Below are positions 48,401 through 57,523 of a stretch of 64,000 bases of DNA, one piece after another. Position 1 is the first letter of the stretch. Each line of letters begins with the position of its first letter. The position numbers and the translations under genes were made by a program. The notes beneath the pieces were generated by a model. The model had not been told where the DNA came from, searched no databases, and was given only the letters and a program-made list of their open reading frames with translations. The stretch spans positions 5,894,183 through 5,958,182 of the forward strand of contig OU696589.1 of the NCBI GenBank assembly GCA_916048095.2, read 5' to 3'. Source of the DNA: Sacculina carcini. Its lineage: Eukaryota > Arthropoda > Thecostraca > Sacculinidae.

Positions 48401-51400
48401 TGTGACTGATTATGTATTCGCATACAAATATATTTTGTGTTTTGAGTTATTCTTACTCTTTATACAGTTGTATCTGGTTTTGATTAATCTGGAGCGAACT
48501 AGATTGCATTCAGAATACCAACTTTAGAGCAACAACGCTAGCATAGGGTTCTTGCATCAACTTGGGATATCCGTTAGTGGCTTGATTAACCTAAACAATG
48601 ATTCTAGACGCTAAATGTATTGATATTTAAAAAAACAATGACATTGAAGTTCAACAACGGAATAATACTTCGTCACGATCAATATACATATATTTTAGGG
48701 TCCGTGCTCAAAGAAAAACAAATTTCATGACAAAATATTTGAAAATGCTAAAGTTAACATGAACTTATACCAAAATGTTCATACTCAAAATCTTAAAACA
48801 TTTGTCAAACAATTCGTTATTCGAACATTCACAACCATTTTCAGTGGTGTTTTCGAAATCAAATTAGTGCATCTTTTTAGCGCAACTTTTTGAATTTTTA
48901 GCGCAACTTTTTGAATTTTTTAGCGTAACTTTTCTTGATTTTTAGCGCAACAAAAGGTCACCCTAGTAATAATGTAATAATGTAGTAATGTAATAATGTG
49001 TCAATATGTGTGAGCCACTTGCCTGGTTGGTGTTGAGAACGGCTTGGCCTGTGTCGAGGACACGCAGAGCATCGGCCATGAACGGCCATTCTTCCAGATC
49101 AGCCACGTCAATTTTGCTGAAGTCTGGCTCTTTGTCATCGGCTTCGATCACCAGGCGAAATGCGCTCTCAAAATTTCCCTAGCACGAAAACCCCGGCCGT
49201 TCTAATAATGTGTTGTTTGTGCATTTATTGCCAATAATAAATATACGATCAATAGGAATATAGCAGACGAAAAGAACGCATTTGTAACAGAAGATAAAAG
49301 AACAAATATGAAATTGTGCCGAAAGATTGTGTCTTGGGTGATCTGTTTTTAAAACTAATATGTATTTTTTCTAATCTACCACACTAGACATATAGACAAT
49401 ATGTGTGTATGTTTGTGTGTCGGTACATACAGGCACAGTCGACCTGGCCGCAAAGCGAATAGAATCAGGCGGGACATCATTGACACCCATACTGAGACTG
49501 CGCAACTCAATGGTCGACAACATCTGATCACAACAACAACATTATCGACAACATTAACAATATCAACATTATCACCAACATTTTCAACAACATTATCGAC
49601 AACATCATGAGTAACTTTTTCAACAACAACCTCTATCCTACCAGTGCACAACAATTATCAAATTGTCCATCCACCAACAATTGAACCAATGAGAAATTAG
49701 CCGTTTTCAAGTTAATTTGGCCACCATTTCCAGGTGAAAATATTGAATTTCAAATATTTCAGTCGCCATCTATATACAGAATAGTGTGATAATTTATTTA
49801 TTCTTACATTTGTAAATTACTCTACAATTTGTAGCAAACAGAATATGTGACCCAAGTCTATAACTTTGGAGTATCTGTTTTGAAATATAATACAATTTGT
49901 AAAAGTTCCACAAGGTTGAATGACATAGATACCAAAAGCACATATTATTCTTTCAGTTACTGAAAGCACATTGCATTTGGGCTTCATCAATGTGTTGAGT
50001 TCATCAGCCGAACAGATAAAAAAAAATTACTGCTCTGTTTGTCAAACTTTTCGAATGATTCATTCGCCATTGACATTCAATGATCAAGCCTTGATATCTG
50101 AGTGCCGCTGACAAATCAAGATATTTTGATGTTTGCAGTTACTTGTTAGGCTAGGTTTGATTAGATTAGGATAGGATAGGTTAGGTTAGATTAGAGTATG
50201 TTTTGTTGTTAAATGCGTGAATACGAACTTGGCCACCACAGAGTATGAAATGTACATGTCAAAACAGACGACAATTAAGATTGCGTGTATATCAGTCGGC
50301 TCACCTCGTCGTAGCAATTCTCACGAAGCATCAATACGGATTGCCGACACTTGAGAAGGTTCAACGCCTCCTTCATCACACATTCGGCCAGGTTTTCCAG
50401 GCTGTCCTGCTGTTCGAAGATGCCTCGCGCCAAGCTCAGCAGAATCTGGCGCGCATGATACACAATGTCCATAAGATCGTGCATATTCCTGAGATCAATA
50501 TTCGTAGTATCAGTATGCGCAGCCTGCCCAGTTACCTAGCTGAATGGACGCAAGACTATCGCGCATGAGAAGTTGGCACGGTTCCAATGCTGGCTCGAGT
50601 TCGTTCATCATCAACACACCTCCCTGCTTGAGCCAGTATGCCCAGGACCAGCTAACTCTACCGATGGTCAAGTATAATTAAAAGCACAATTAATTACATG
50701 TATAATTAAAACACCAATATCTTTAATTGTTGAGGGCCCACCTCTCTCCCATGCCTCCCAAAAGACTAGAAGGAACCCTCTAAAAGCCGGACATATATGC
50801 ATGTATTTGGCTGCCCGCTGTCTCTAGGATTCATTTTAAGCTATGTTGTCTTGTATATAAACTTCTTCACACGTCTTCTCCACCTGCCTATCTGTCTTCG
50901 CTACTAGCCTGTAACACCAATCTTTCTAGCCGTCGTCGTGTTCCCCTCGTCTCCCCTCCTGCTCTCCATGCATCCAGCTGGTCCGCTAAATCATTCTTTT
51001 TCTCTGCTCCTCGCGTATATAATTATCTACCTCTTCACATACTAGAGAAGAAATCTTACATGTCATTTTCTACCTCACTGCAAAAATATTTACTATCATT
51101 GCCGTCCCCTCTTACTCCTCCGTTTCGACGCCACTAGCCCTCATATTGCCACTTGCTTGTTTGTGCCCTCACTTACTTTCACTTATTCGATAAATTTTGT
51201 TCACTCACTCTATATTTACATATATTTATTCATATTCATGTATCTACTCTATATTTACTCCAATATTACCATGTATATTGACTTTCTTCGGCTATAGAAA
51301 ATACATTTGTTATTGTTGTTCTATTGTAATTAATATTTCATATATAAACAAACAGCTCGTATTACCTGTAACTAATACCAGACGACGTACCGTTTATTGT

Positions 51401-54315
51401 TTTTTATATGATATATTTGTTTGTTTTACATTATTACTCAAATTAATAGCAAGTAAAGATATGCAGATAATGGCGAAACAGACATGCAGACACGGCGCAA
51501 ATTAAGCAACCTGAAAAAACGCGACAGCAACAATAACAACAACAACAACAACAATATTAACAACAACAATAACAATAACAACAATAACAAAAACAACAAC
51601 AACAACAACAAAAACAACATTAACAACAACAATAACAAAAAAACAATAACAACAACAAAAACAACATTAACAACAACAACAACAATACCATTAACAACAA
51701 CAATAACAATAACAACAATAACAACAATAACAAAAACAACAATAACAAAAACAACAATAACAAAAACAACAATAACAACAACAAAAACAAGATTAACAAC
51801 AATAACAACATAAACAACAACAATAACAACATTAACAAAAATAACAACATTAACAACAATAATAACATTAACAACAATAACAACAACAAAAACAAGATTA
51901 ACAACAATAACAACATAAACAACAACAATAACAACAACAACAATAACAAAAACAACAATAACAAAAACAACAATAACAAAAACAACAATAACAACAATAA
52001 CAACATTAACAACAATAACAACAATAACAACAATAACAACATTAACAACAAAAACAAGATTAACAACAATAACAACATTAACAACATGCGAAAACATCCA
52101 CTCGCCACCAGAGACAGACAAACAGTACGACAGACATTTAGAAAACAGCATGGGACTCATCTGAGTATAAACGAGATTTCAACTATATAGACCATGGTAA
52201 TCATTTTAAAACCAGGCGAAATAGAGTTACAGGAGGAGCAGAAACGAGCTAACCTGGTTTTTCTTGAACTCCGAAATCGACAGTTCAAATAGTTGAGCAT
52301 TTTGTATGCCGATTCCACAAAAGACAAGGTATCGTTGGAAAATCTGCCAAGAACAACATGAAAACGACCAGAAAACACACAAAGCACAATATCTGCTTGA
52401 ATCATATTCTTGCCCTTTGATATTTATCAAAAGGCAAGAAGGGCTAAATTGTAAAATATTCATAAAGAAAACGAACTTGTTTTGTTAAAAAGCTTATATA
52501 AATTTGTCAAGTGATCAGTTCAACAGGTGGTATAGAACGGTATAATAAATCAATAAGGTATGATAATATAGAAGGTTATACTAATGTAAAAAATAAGCGT
52601 AGAACTATAGTTGTTTTTCCTCGATCAAATACAATTATCAGTTAATCGCTATTCCTCGCGCTTTTGTTCATTTTAATAGCCCGTTGAAGAAAAAACTCAA
52701 ATCTGGTGAAACATCTTGTGTTAAAATAAAAGACAAAGCTATTTGAGATATATCGGTATATAGATTAAATTTCATTCTATCTACACAAGAAAAAATTCAG
52801 CATTAATTTTATATATAATTTTTTTATTAAACAAAAAACAATATATTTAAACAGACACACACACAGGGTCGGTGGTTGGTGTGAAATACAATTTAAATTC
52901 TAAACGACCACTCATTTACATATTTAATATTATATATGTTGGTTGGAGCAGCCAACATATGCATATTTTTTCAAGTATTCCCTTTTGCTTGTTTTTGCCT
53001 TACGAAATTATCCATGGGGATAAGCCCCCAGAGAAATCACTAAACTATTTGAAGTCCTGGAATTATTTTCAGTCTGTGTATATGTGTGTGTGACGCGCTG
53101 GTCGGTGTAGTTTATGAAAATGTTTGCGATGTATTTGCGATGAGAAAAATCTTTCTCTGTTCGTTACACCTGAACATCGAGGTCTGTGAAGGCGCTATGA
53201 CTGTGTGTCGCTAGCTGAGCGTTTCCAGCTTGTTTGTTTATTATTTGAGCCACAGCAACCACATGGCCAGCCTGGTTCAACACGGGCATACACAATAACG
53301 AGCCGGTCTTGTAGCCCGTCACTGCGTCAACAGCCGGGTTAAAACGCTCATCCTAACATCAAACACACACACATACACAGAGACAAACATACACATACAC
53401 ACACACATACATACAGAGAGAGAGGCACACGCATACATAGTTTGAAAATAGTGAATCTTAATTTGATTGTTTTAAATTACTTAGTACTACAATTACTTAG
53501 TTCATATATATTTATATACATTTTGCTCATACAATTAAAAAAATATTAATTAATATTATAATCAGCTTAATTGCTGGCGCAAAATATTATTTTAAATTGC
53601 TGTCTCATGCCAGTGCCTGCCTTTTATACATTGTCGAAAATGCTGTGCCTTCCTCATCCTTTTTTATAATCCCACCTGTAAAAGAGGAAAAATAACTAAT
53701 GATTACGAGAACATCTTGGTTTTATTACAAAATTGACAACCATTTGTCAAATTGGATGTTTTTTTGTCTATATGTTTATCGCATTGTTTAGAAAATAATT
53801 CAAATAACCCTTGAGATTTTTGTCATGACGCGTCTGGCAACGAGATTGAGAATCAGTGGATCATGTTTGCTCTAATCATGCACTTATTCTCCGCATCTTT
53901 ACATGAATCGACCTACTACAACCAGAAGCTGGCAGGGACAAACCTTTTTTATAAAGAAATAAATATGTAATGATACAAAGAAGTTGATGAAAAATTTCAA
54001 AAACTGACATGTAGGTTCTTCTACAGACCAATATATTAATATTCAAATTAGTATGTCCCATGGAGCCTAACTTAACCGTGAAATAAAAATGTGTATACGT
54101 GTCATGTACAAGCCATGCTCACAATGGTATAGAAGTAATCGCACGCAAAATGGTGGTCATAGCAATTTTATAGCCATTTCCTCAGTGCACTCAACTTTAA
54201 ACCACAGTCCATTGCTTGGTGTGTCTTACTATGTACATTCATTAACTGTGCTCAGCAAACGCAGCACACAAAAGCTATCGATCGTCATTGGACGCAAGCA
54301 CGCACGCCATAGCGG

Positions 54316-54354
<39 letters not shown>

Positions 54355-55190
54355 CACACACACACACACACAATGATAGACATTTGCGACCCGGTTCAAT
54401 CATTAAATGGACTGACAGATTGTTCTGCACAATATCACCTGCATTACCATATAACTATCGCATATCCGTCCATATAACCGAGATGGTATCATGTATACCG
54501 TACATATATATGTATGACATTCTTACGTTAAAAATATTATATACAAATATATAATATTAATATATATATATAATATTATATACAATATTAATGTAATATA
54601 ATGTTTAATATAAAATATTTAGTTATTTGTTCTGGTTAAATAATAAAGAATAATATATATACAATAATTCACTATAGAGAATGAAAGTAAGCACGGTGAT
54701 ATTTTGAAAGTTACAATAATTTGGCACCATACTGCTCGCACAAAGCTGTTCATAGAATCCTGAAAATATTTCACCAAACGAGTTTAACTAATCGACATAT
54801 TCGATCACTACTCAAACCTGTTATGGCAAAACGCAAATATGAACTACAGTACACACACACACACACACATGCACACACACACACAAAGAAAGAGAGAAAA
54901 AAATAACATTTCGTAATAAATAGGAAAAAATAAACTTGATCGATTTTCCCCCTCAATAATAGATCAACGATAAATTTCCTCATTTTTGTTCAACTAAAAT
55001 TGTCCGATAGCTACTGGGCTAAAACGTTTGATAGCCACATATCGTACTATGACACGCACACACATACACACCGACAGACAGACAGACAGACATTTTCACA
55101 TGTTTTCAGACACATCGCATGCGGTCACGAATTCGGGCCGACGCTCCCTATAATCGGCAACTATTTCTGTCCAAGCTAAATGTCAGTGCG

Positions 55191-55274
<84 letters not shown>

Positions 55275-57496
55275 CAGGAGCGAACGCACACCCAATTCAA
55301 CGCAGAATTGAGTTTGGTGCCATTTGTGAATTTTCTATTTTGAGCGCCTAGCAACAACTGATAATATTTGATAAATTTAGTATATCAATTTTTGTGTAAT
55401 TTTGCTATTGTAGGTTTTAATTGTACTGATTCAACATGCTGTATAGTTTATTTCATGATGAGTAGCGCAGAAAATATACACATAACTCCCAGCCAATTTC
55501 TGAGTAAAAGCGCTGAGTTTGGACAAATTTGGATTTGTCCAAAATTGGATTGGATTTGTCCAAAATTGGATTGGATTTGTTATGATAAATGTTTATTAAT
55601 GCTTAGTAATCTATCCTATAATTTTGGGTACATTTAGATAACTATTGGTATATTTGTATAAATTTGGGCAATTTTGATAATTTATTCTACAATTTTTGTA
55701 GTTGTTTCTAATTTTTGACCAATTTTTGGTAAATTTGGACAAATTTAGGTAAATATCCATGTTACAACAACACTATACATGTGTGGAAAACATATTTCTA
55801 GACAAATTTTCATCGCTCCGATTTCAAACCCAGCTCAAGTATAGGTATATGGAACTAAAAACATTTCCCCTGATTAATTACAAAATTAACTAGAGCTAAA
55901 ATTTCAGGCTGAAATTCAAAGAAATATATATAATATTTATATAAATTGCGACAGAAGATGGTTCTGTATTTGAATGTAAAATTATTTCATACTCAAATCA
56001 TTATCATTCCCAGTTCATAGGCTATTTCAAAACACTTTAAGAATAATTAATTAATAAAATTAAATCATCTAATATTAAAAAAAAATATAAGCACAAAACT
56101 ATTTGCCGCTCGGGCAAAAAATAAATATATTTAATTTATCTTCACAAAGCCTACGTCATCTTGATTGCAATGTTTGTTGCGTTTATCACTGGAATATTGT
56201 CATAAAAGTCCCTATTTCACTCACAAGGACTGCAATCTTGCTAGAACGCAAGGTTGTAAAAGCGCCACAATGCTGGGGATCACAATCTCAGTATGATTGC
56301 CAACGAGGTATTACAGCAGCTAAGCAACGATGTGAGGAGGGAGGTGTGACGGTTTACCTTGTAAGCATCCTCCAGGTTAACAGTCTCCTTGGTTTGAGCG
56401 ACGTAACCTGCTATTCCACTGCCAAAAGGAACACGAATTTCGTGATTGTGTGAATTGCGACGACTTCCTGTGGGAAAAACAATATATACCGTAAAACCTC
56501 TATTTTAAACGCACCTCTTTAAGAACGGCATCTCTAATAGAACGGGATTTGTATGGATGTTTTAATGTCTATTTGATTGTTTTCTATACTTAGAGTCAGA
56601 GCCGTTGCGAGAAATTATGCCCCCCCCCCCCCGAAGGCAACACTTGGGGCCCCCATTGTGAATATTGAATGCATTTATTACACATAATCACATAATACGT
56701 GAAGCAAAGGGGCCCCTCAACATTCGGGGGCCCCCCGGCCGGGGGGTACGGGGGGCGGTTGCTACGGCTCTGCTTAGAGTGGCCGTATTTGGATATAATT
56801 ATTTCCACCAGAGACTACTGCAGAGGACATAGGTTCTAAGCTTTGCTACCAACGATGAATGTGACAATGATACCCCTCTGACTGACTGACACCTCTCAGC
56901 TAGTTCTCACACTGACCTGGCACATGATCAGTGCCGTCGGAGGATCGCTCAACTCCGCACACGTCAAATACCTTCGCCACTAGGTAGCGACTGTGACGGG
57001 AACCTTTGGCCAGGAACAGACTACCGCGATCAGCGCCCGTCAACTTACTGACGTTTCTCATGATCTTGTGACAAAGTCGGCGCACGTCAAACTCGTTAGC
57101 GATGTCGCGAATCAACTCCAGCATCATTTCGGACTCGTTCAGCACCTGCCCATCTTGGCCAATCACCCCCGGACTGTTGTACGCGCTCACTGCGCTCGAA
57201 GGTCGGCGCTGAACCATCTCGCGGAATAGCTCGTCTGTGATTGAGTTGCGCGATGAGGCAGGGTCGTAGAGCGCTCTGTTTGGACTGAGCCAGTTGGAAG
57301 TGGAGGAGGCAGCGACGGATGCGGACGCTGGTGTATCGGGAGCCTCAGCGTAGAGGGTTTGCCAGCGCTGCAGCAGCTGCGGGTGCTGGCGCAAGTAAAG
57401 CAGCACGTCCTCCTCGGTCACGTGATGACCGGAGGTCGAGGTCACCTGAGGTTCATCGACCTTGGACAAGAGAAGCTGAGGACAATCTTCAGGCAT
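31331..57496 (-). CDS. PDE11: Dual-GAF 3',5'-cyclic nucleotide phosphodiesterase (PDE11/PDE5 family), 16 exons
   Basis: Exons on the minus strand: 57496-56917, 56467-56358, 53352-53170, 52343-52254, 50445-50305, 49178-49023, 46772-46617, 46086-45996, 45747-45693, 35703-35598, 34569-34426, 34183-34004, 33632-33479, 32807-32662, 32165-32082, 31588-31331. They join in phase to 877 residues, close to PDE5 and PDE11 lengths. GAF-A spans about 130-320 and contains CHKIM and [12 protein letters not shown] spans about 330-520. The catalytic domain spans about 560-810, with [22 protein letters not shown] and the invariant Gln in MQMGF. All four metal ligands are present, so it should be active in hydrolysing cAMP and/or cGMP in the cytosol. 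The wording of GAF-A and [15 protein letters not shown] favour PDE11 over PDE5. The GAF-B end is shorter than usual (see exon 8). The 5' start could lie further upstream. Confidence 0.9.
32082..32165 (-). CDS. PDE11: PDE exon 15: substrate-clamp glutamine
   Basis: 28 codons encoding [14 protein letters not shown]. The Gln and Phe are the purine-binding pair of the family. Confidence 0.92.
32662..32807 (-). CDS. PDE11: PDE exon 14: last metal ligand
   Basis: Encodes [15 protein letters not shown] and ends at ATT|GTAAGT. The Asp of TACD is a metal ligand. Confidence 0.92.
33120..33376 (+). mobile_element. hAT-type MITE, copy 1
   Basis: Starts CAGAGCCGTAGCAAC and ends CGCAACGGCTCTG, with poly-C/poly-G segments inside. 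The flanks ATCACACC and CACACACC match at six of eight positions. It is longer than the other copies through extra AT-rich sequence. Confidence 0.85.
33479..33632 (-). CDS. PDE11: PDE exon 13
   Basis: Encodes [10 protein letters not shown] and [12 protein letters not shown], and ends in phase 1 at GAAAC|GTTGGT. Confidence 0.92.
34004..34183 (-). CDS. PDE11: PDE exon 12: HD motif
   Basis: 60 codons, encoding [16 protein letters not shown] and [13 protein letters not shown]. It carries two metal ligands. Confidence 0.93.
34426..34569 (-). CDS. PDE11: PDE exon 11: first metal ligand
   Basis: 48 codons encoding [13 protein letters not shown] and [10 protein letters not shown]. The second histidine of HNWRH is a metal ligand in class I phosphodiesterases. 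Confidence 0.92.
35598..35703 (-). CDS. PDE11: PDE exon 10: start of the catalytic domain
   Basis: Encodes [11 protein letters not shown] and [12 protein letters not shown], and ends at AAG|GTAAGA. It is separated from exon 9 by the largest intron (about 10 kb). Confidence 0.88.
36312..36560 (+). repeat. SINE-like repeat family C, copy 1
   Basis: Runs from CAAGGGCGGAT to an (AAT)n tail (36540-36566). Other pieces: 15858-15897 (5' end, inverted), 40086-40120 (3' end) and 59995-60145 (inverted). A degenerate B box (GAGTTCGAACACC) is readable on the minus strand near 36405. Confidence 0.7.
37140..37235 (-). repeat. tRNA-derived SINE head
   Basis: On the minus strand, GTAGCCGAGTGG (A box) and GGGTTCGATTCC (B box). 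A 7-bp acceptor stem and a 5-bp T stem can form, but the anticodon arm cannot, so I call it a SINE head or tRNA pseudogene. Confidence 0.75.
37617..37770. repeat. (TA)n then (GT)n microsatellite
   Basis: (TA)n at 37617-37678, then (GT)n at 37693-37770. Long frames crossing this tract are artefacts of the repeats. Confidence 0.97.
37945..39410 (+). mobile_element. 5'-truncated CR1-like LINE
   Basis: Begins directly after a (CA)n tract (37906-37940) and ends with a double AACTGTGAGTAC repeat (about 39367-39391) before another (AC)n run. It lies in a PDE intron on the opposite strand. Short 3'-end repeats are typical of CR1-type elements. Confidence 0.85.
37947..39341 (+). CDS. CR1-like reverse transcriptase, 5'-truncated but open
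   Basis: About 464 codons without a stop. Motifs in order: [53 protein letters not shown], the active site FADD, a thumb region, and the C-terminal [14 protein letters not shown] and [12 protein letters not shown]. The endonuclease is missing. The upstream continuation through the microsatellite is not coding. The unbroken frame suggests a younger insertion than the other LINEs here. Confidence 0.88.
   Translation, partial: DIVQGSLSQGILPQEWKLANIIPIYKGGERDKPLNYRPISLTSVMCKLVESIIKDRWVLYLEDNSILNETQYGFRSGRSCVANLMSFYSRVIDTVQERDGWVDCVYLDLKKAFDRVPRNKLLWQIEHEGGIRGKLLDWMRDYLRGRKMRTVVRGAKSTWREVTSGVPQGSVLGPIMFLVYINQMTERIGSYVNMFADDAKILRRVKDRTSCQKLQEDLDRLCEWSREWGMEFNASKCHVMEFGKGKLRPSRCYMLGEHKLQKVTAERDLGVTIEDDLSPERHITRVVNAAYRTIKNIRVSFNFMDEEVVKKLIKNVIRHPLEYAAVIWAPHNKKHIARLEKVQKVATKLLTSLSSLNYEKRLEKIGLSSLEKRRLRGDLINVFKHSLGMERLDRKDWVVWSTRDHRGHNKCLQQTRVLRDIKKYSFPSRCIDIWNRLGKEIVQSNSIAQFKHRLDKCGYGDRTV
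39411..41098. other. Intronic sequence without a gene
   Basis: Contains the 3' end of repeat C near 40086-40120 with (AAT)n. Otherwise AT-rich with nothing assigned. Confidence 0.5.
41107..42696. mobile_element. Non-autonomous hAT element, 1590 bp
   Basis: The ends are TAGTGATGC... and, on the other strand, TAGAGATGCGACC..., flanked by the identical octamer GGCACACG at 41099-41106 and 42697-42704. Eight-bp duplications and YAGRG-type ends define hAT. No transposase frame is present. The interior is full of long T and A runs and AAACC/GGTTT words, denser at the ends. It lies 168 bp before the start of the ORF at 42864. Confidence 0.88.
42864..44174 (+). CDS. Unrecognised intronless protein of 436 residues nested in a PDE intron
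   Basis: A single long frame on the strand opposite the phosphodiesterase, inside its 10-kb intron. The first ATG opens a hydrophobic segment ([14 protein letters not shown], residues 8-21) that could be a signal peptide. Residues 25-265 are of mixed composition and look folded ([35 protein letters not shown]). Residues 270-436 are rich in Ser, Pro, Lys and Gln and probably disordered. I recognise no family. Possible AATAAA signals lie downstream (about 44758). The length, in a region where random frames rarely exceed 100 codons, supports real coding. It might also be a retrocopy or come from a mobile element. Confidence 0.65.
   Translation: MSRWKECLLLGLLLSDCLLSLRGENGNGDVVMRFITALRQGDHGRLLEQLPLAHGPADLSLFSFANMNNPDTLAGTTTAIQCKTELIRRKHVPSIDAKLNIASKIERTMNITKETAKQIDAYIYNNNSVRVHSEKKVWYNEHYLENMVTVTVSGGGVLNLLSIHGISRADSKSLLTSYINPRMPTVIIVQFNKPIQGGFKFSRSMQRILALPDKQNNQTNANIRKFAFLCGFTDPLAIKSMIRNVLAGDGSILLVNELQLPKHCMGGSLGTKSDLHQPSSHEPPSSGHSFNRDSQSTPSVITRKQAIPRRDQHPPRSAVQGTPSQPKAGQKRVLEILPDMKETPAAQLASKRKAVASKSKTPQAEFENSMPSLAATDVEDLVSVAFPALQGFLSSESADALHSSIASPSAIRHASKSPSDITYGSPRAQPRQTWHR
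44180..45248. other. Intronic sequence, no gene seen
   Basis: AT-rich; includes a possible polyadenylation signal at 44758-44763 for the nested ORF and a short TACA repeat near 44870. Confidence 0.5.
45257..45444 (+). mobile_element. hAT-type MITE, copy 2
   Basis: CAGAGCCGTAGCAAC... to ...CAACGGCTCTG, flanked by the perfect octamer TACCTCGT at 45249-45256 and 45445-45452. Confidence 0.92.
45693..45747 (-). CDS. PDE11: PDE exon 9: linker to the catalytic domain
   Basis: A 55-bp exon supported by phase on both sides. Donor GACAA|GTACTT joins to exon 10 to give [11 protein letters not shown], which matches the family pattern LxxxDFxFxDFxL. The acceptor (GCAAG) is weak. Confidence 0.6.
45996..46086 (-). 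CDS. PDE11: PDE exon 8: terminal helix of GAF-B
   Basis: Acceptor CCCCCCAG, a good polypyrimidine tract. The frame reads [10 protein letters not shown] and QVALDVV and aligns with the FCGLGI...VALDVL helix. The 10-15 residues expected before it (FXXXDE type) are missing. Either a microexon is undetected between 46616 and 46087 or GAF-B is shortened. The donor choice (45995) is set by phase. Confidence 0.65.
46617..46772 (-). CDS. PDE11: PDE exon 7: GAF-B core
   Basis: Ends at GGCAAG|GTGAGC and encodes [23 protein letters not shown] lysine/glutamine/histidine-rich loop precedes it. GK stands where NK is expected. A second acceptor 6 bp inside (46766) is also in phase. Confidence 0.85.
47420..49005. 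repeat. Degenerate TGTCAATG / TGTAATAA minisatellite
   Basis: Irregular 8-9-bp units (TGTCAATG, TGTATCAA, TGTAATAA) run from about 47420 to 47936 and continue at 48966-49005 after the hAT insertion. The array reaches to within 20 bp of the GC donor of PDE exon 6. Confidence 0.9.
47937..48965. mobile_element. Non-autonomous hAT-like element, 1029 bp
   Basis: Perfect terminal inverted repeat TAGGGTGACCTTTTGTTGC, flanked by GTAATAAT on both sides (47929-47936 and 48966-48973). The host tract is itself a GTAATAAT repeat, so the duplication is less decisive than in the other copies. Subterminal GCAACTTTT and TTTTTAGCGCAACTTTT words are clustered at both ends. No transposase. Confidence 0.85.
49023..49178 (-). 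CDS. PDE11: PDE exon 6: GAF-B, with a GC splice donor
   Basis: 52 codons from GTGCTAG to the donor CAG|GCAAGT. No in-phase GT donor fits, and GCAAGT is the usual context of GC-AG introns. The reading frame continues into exon 7 in phase 0. Confidence 0.85.
50305..50445 (-). CDS. PDE11: PDE exon 5: GAF linker and start of GAF-B
   Basis: 47 codons, with the acceptor at CGCCAG|ATTCTG chosen because it is in phase and aligns with LLDLA..IFEEQQSL in the family. Encodes [11 protein letters not shown] and [11 protein letters not shown]. Confidence 0.88.
50818..51325 (+). pseudogene. LINE C-terminal fragment with tail
   Basis: Encodes [29 protein letters not shown] and SLQKYLLS, the same wording as the LINE at 3660-3930 but with a frame break near 51040. 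The tail GGCTATAGAAAATACATTTGTTATTG ends it (51291-51320). Confidence 0.8.
51523..52086. repeat. (AAC)n/(AAT)n trinucleotide array, about 560 bp
   Basis: AACAACAAT-type triplets with insertions such as AAAAACAAC. Apparent poly-Asn/Thr and poly-Leu/Val frames on either strand are artefacts. Confidence 0.97.
52254..52343 (-). CDS. PDE11: PDE exon 4: end of GAF-A
   Basis: 30 codons between CTTGGCAG and CAG|GTTAGC. Encodes [13 protein letters not shown], the terminal helix of GAF-A. Confidence 0.9.
53170..53352 (-). CDS. PDE11: PDE exon 3: GAF-A
   Basis: Exactly 61 codons. Encodes [21 protein letters not shown] and AQIINK. The NK(X)nFX3DE motif is present as NK...FTDLDV, with V for the final E. 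Confidence 0.9.
53360..56350. other. PDE introns with (CA)n tracts
   Basis: (CA)n at 54318-54372 and 55194-55272. A T-rich stretch at 55500-55760 has repeated TTTGGACAAAT and GGATTGGATTTGTCCAAAA words. No gene is seen on the plus strand. Confidence 0.6.
56358..56467 (-). CDS. PDE11: PDE exon 2: GAF-A
   Basis: Acceptor TTTCCCACAG, donor AAG|GTAAAC. Encodes [16 protein letters not shown] and VNLEDAYK, standard GAF-A core wording in PDE5/11. Confidence 0.9.
56597..56772 (-). mobile_element. hAT-type MITE, copy 3
   Basis: Inverted relative to copy 2, with perfect CTTAGAGT duplications at 56589-56596 and 56773-56780. It lies in intron 1 of the phosphodiesterase, 130 bp from exon 2. Confidence 0.92.
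56917..57496 (-). CDS. PDE11: PDE exon 1: N-terminus and start of GAF-A
   Basis: The ATG at 57496 is the first in the frame and is followed by [11 protein letters not shown]. The open frame extends a little upstream without an ATG. Residues 20-60 contain the segment [11 protein letters not shown] seen before GAF-A in this family. GAF-A starts at [14 protein letters not shown]. The exon ends in phase 1 at CCAG|GTCAGT. Confidence 0.85.
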
Positions 57497-57523
57497 TGCT
57501 CGACTAAATGCCCACACACTCAC

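Noticed and set aside
50150-50200. Telomere-like GGTTA/TTAGG words
   Set aside because: The run is short and irregular (TTAGGATAGGATAGG) and lies within an intron, with no subtelomeric context.
51438-52160. Long Leu/Val-rich and Asn/Thr-rich frames
   Set aside because: They are translations of the (AAC)n/(AAT)n array, with no other sequence features.
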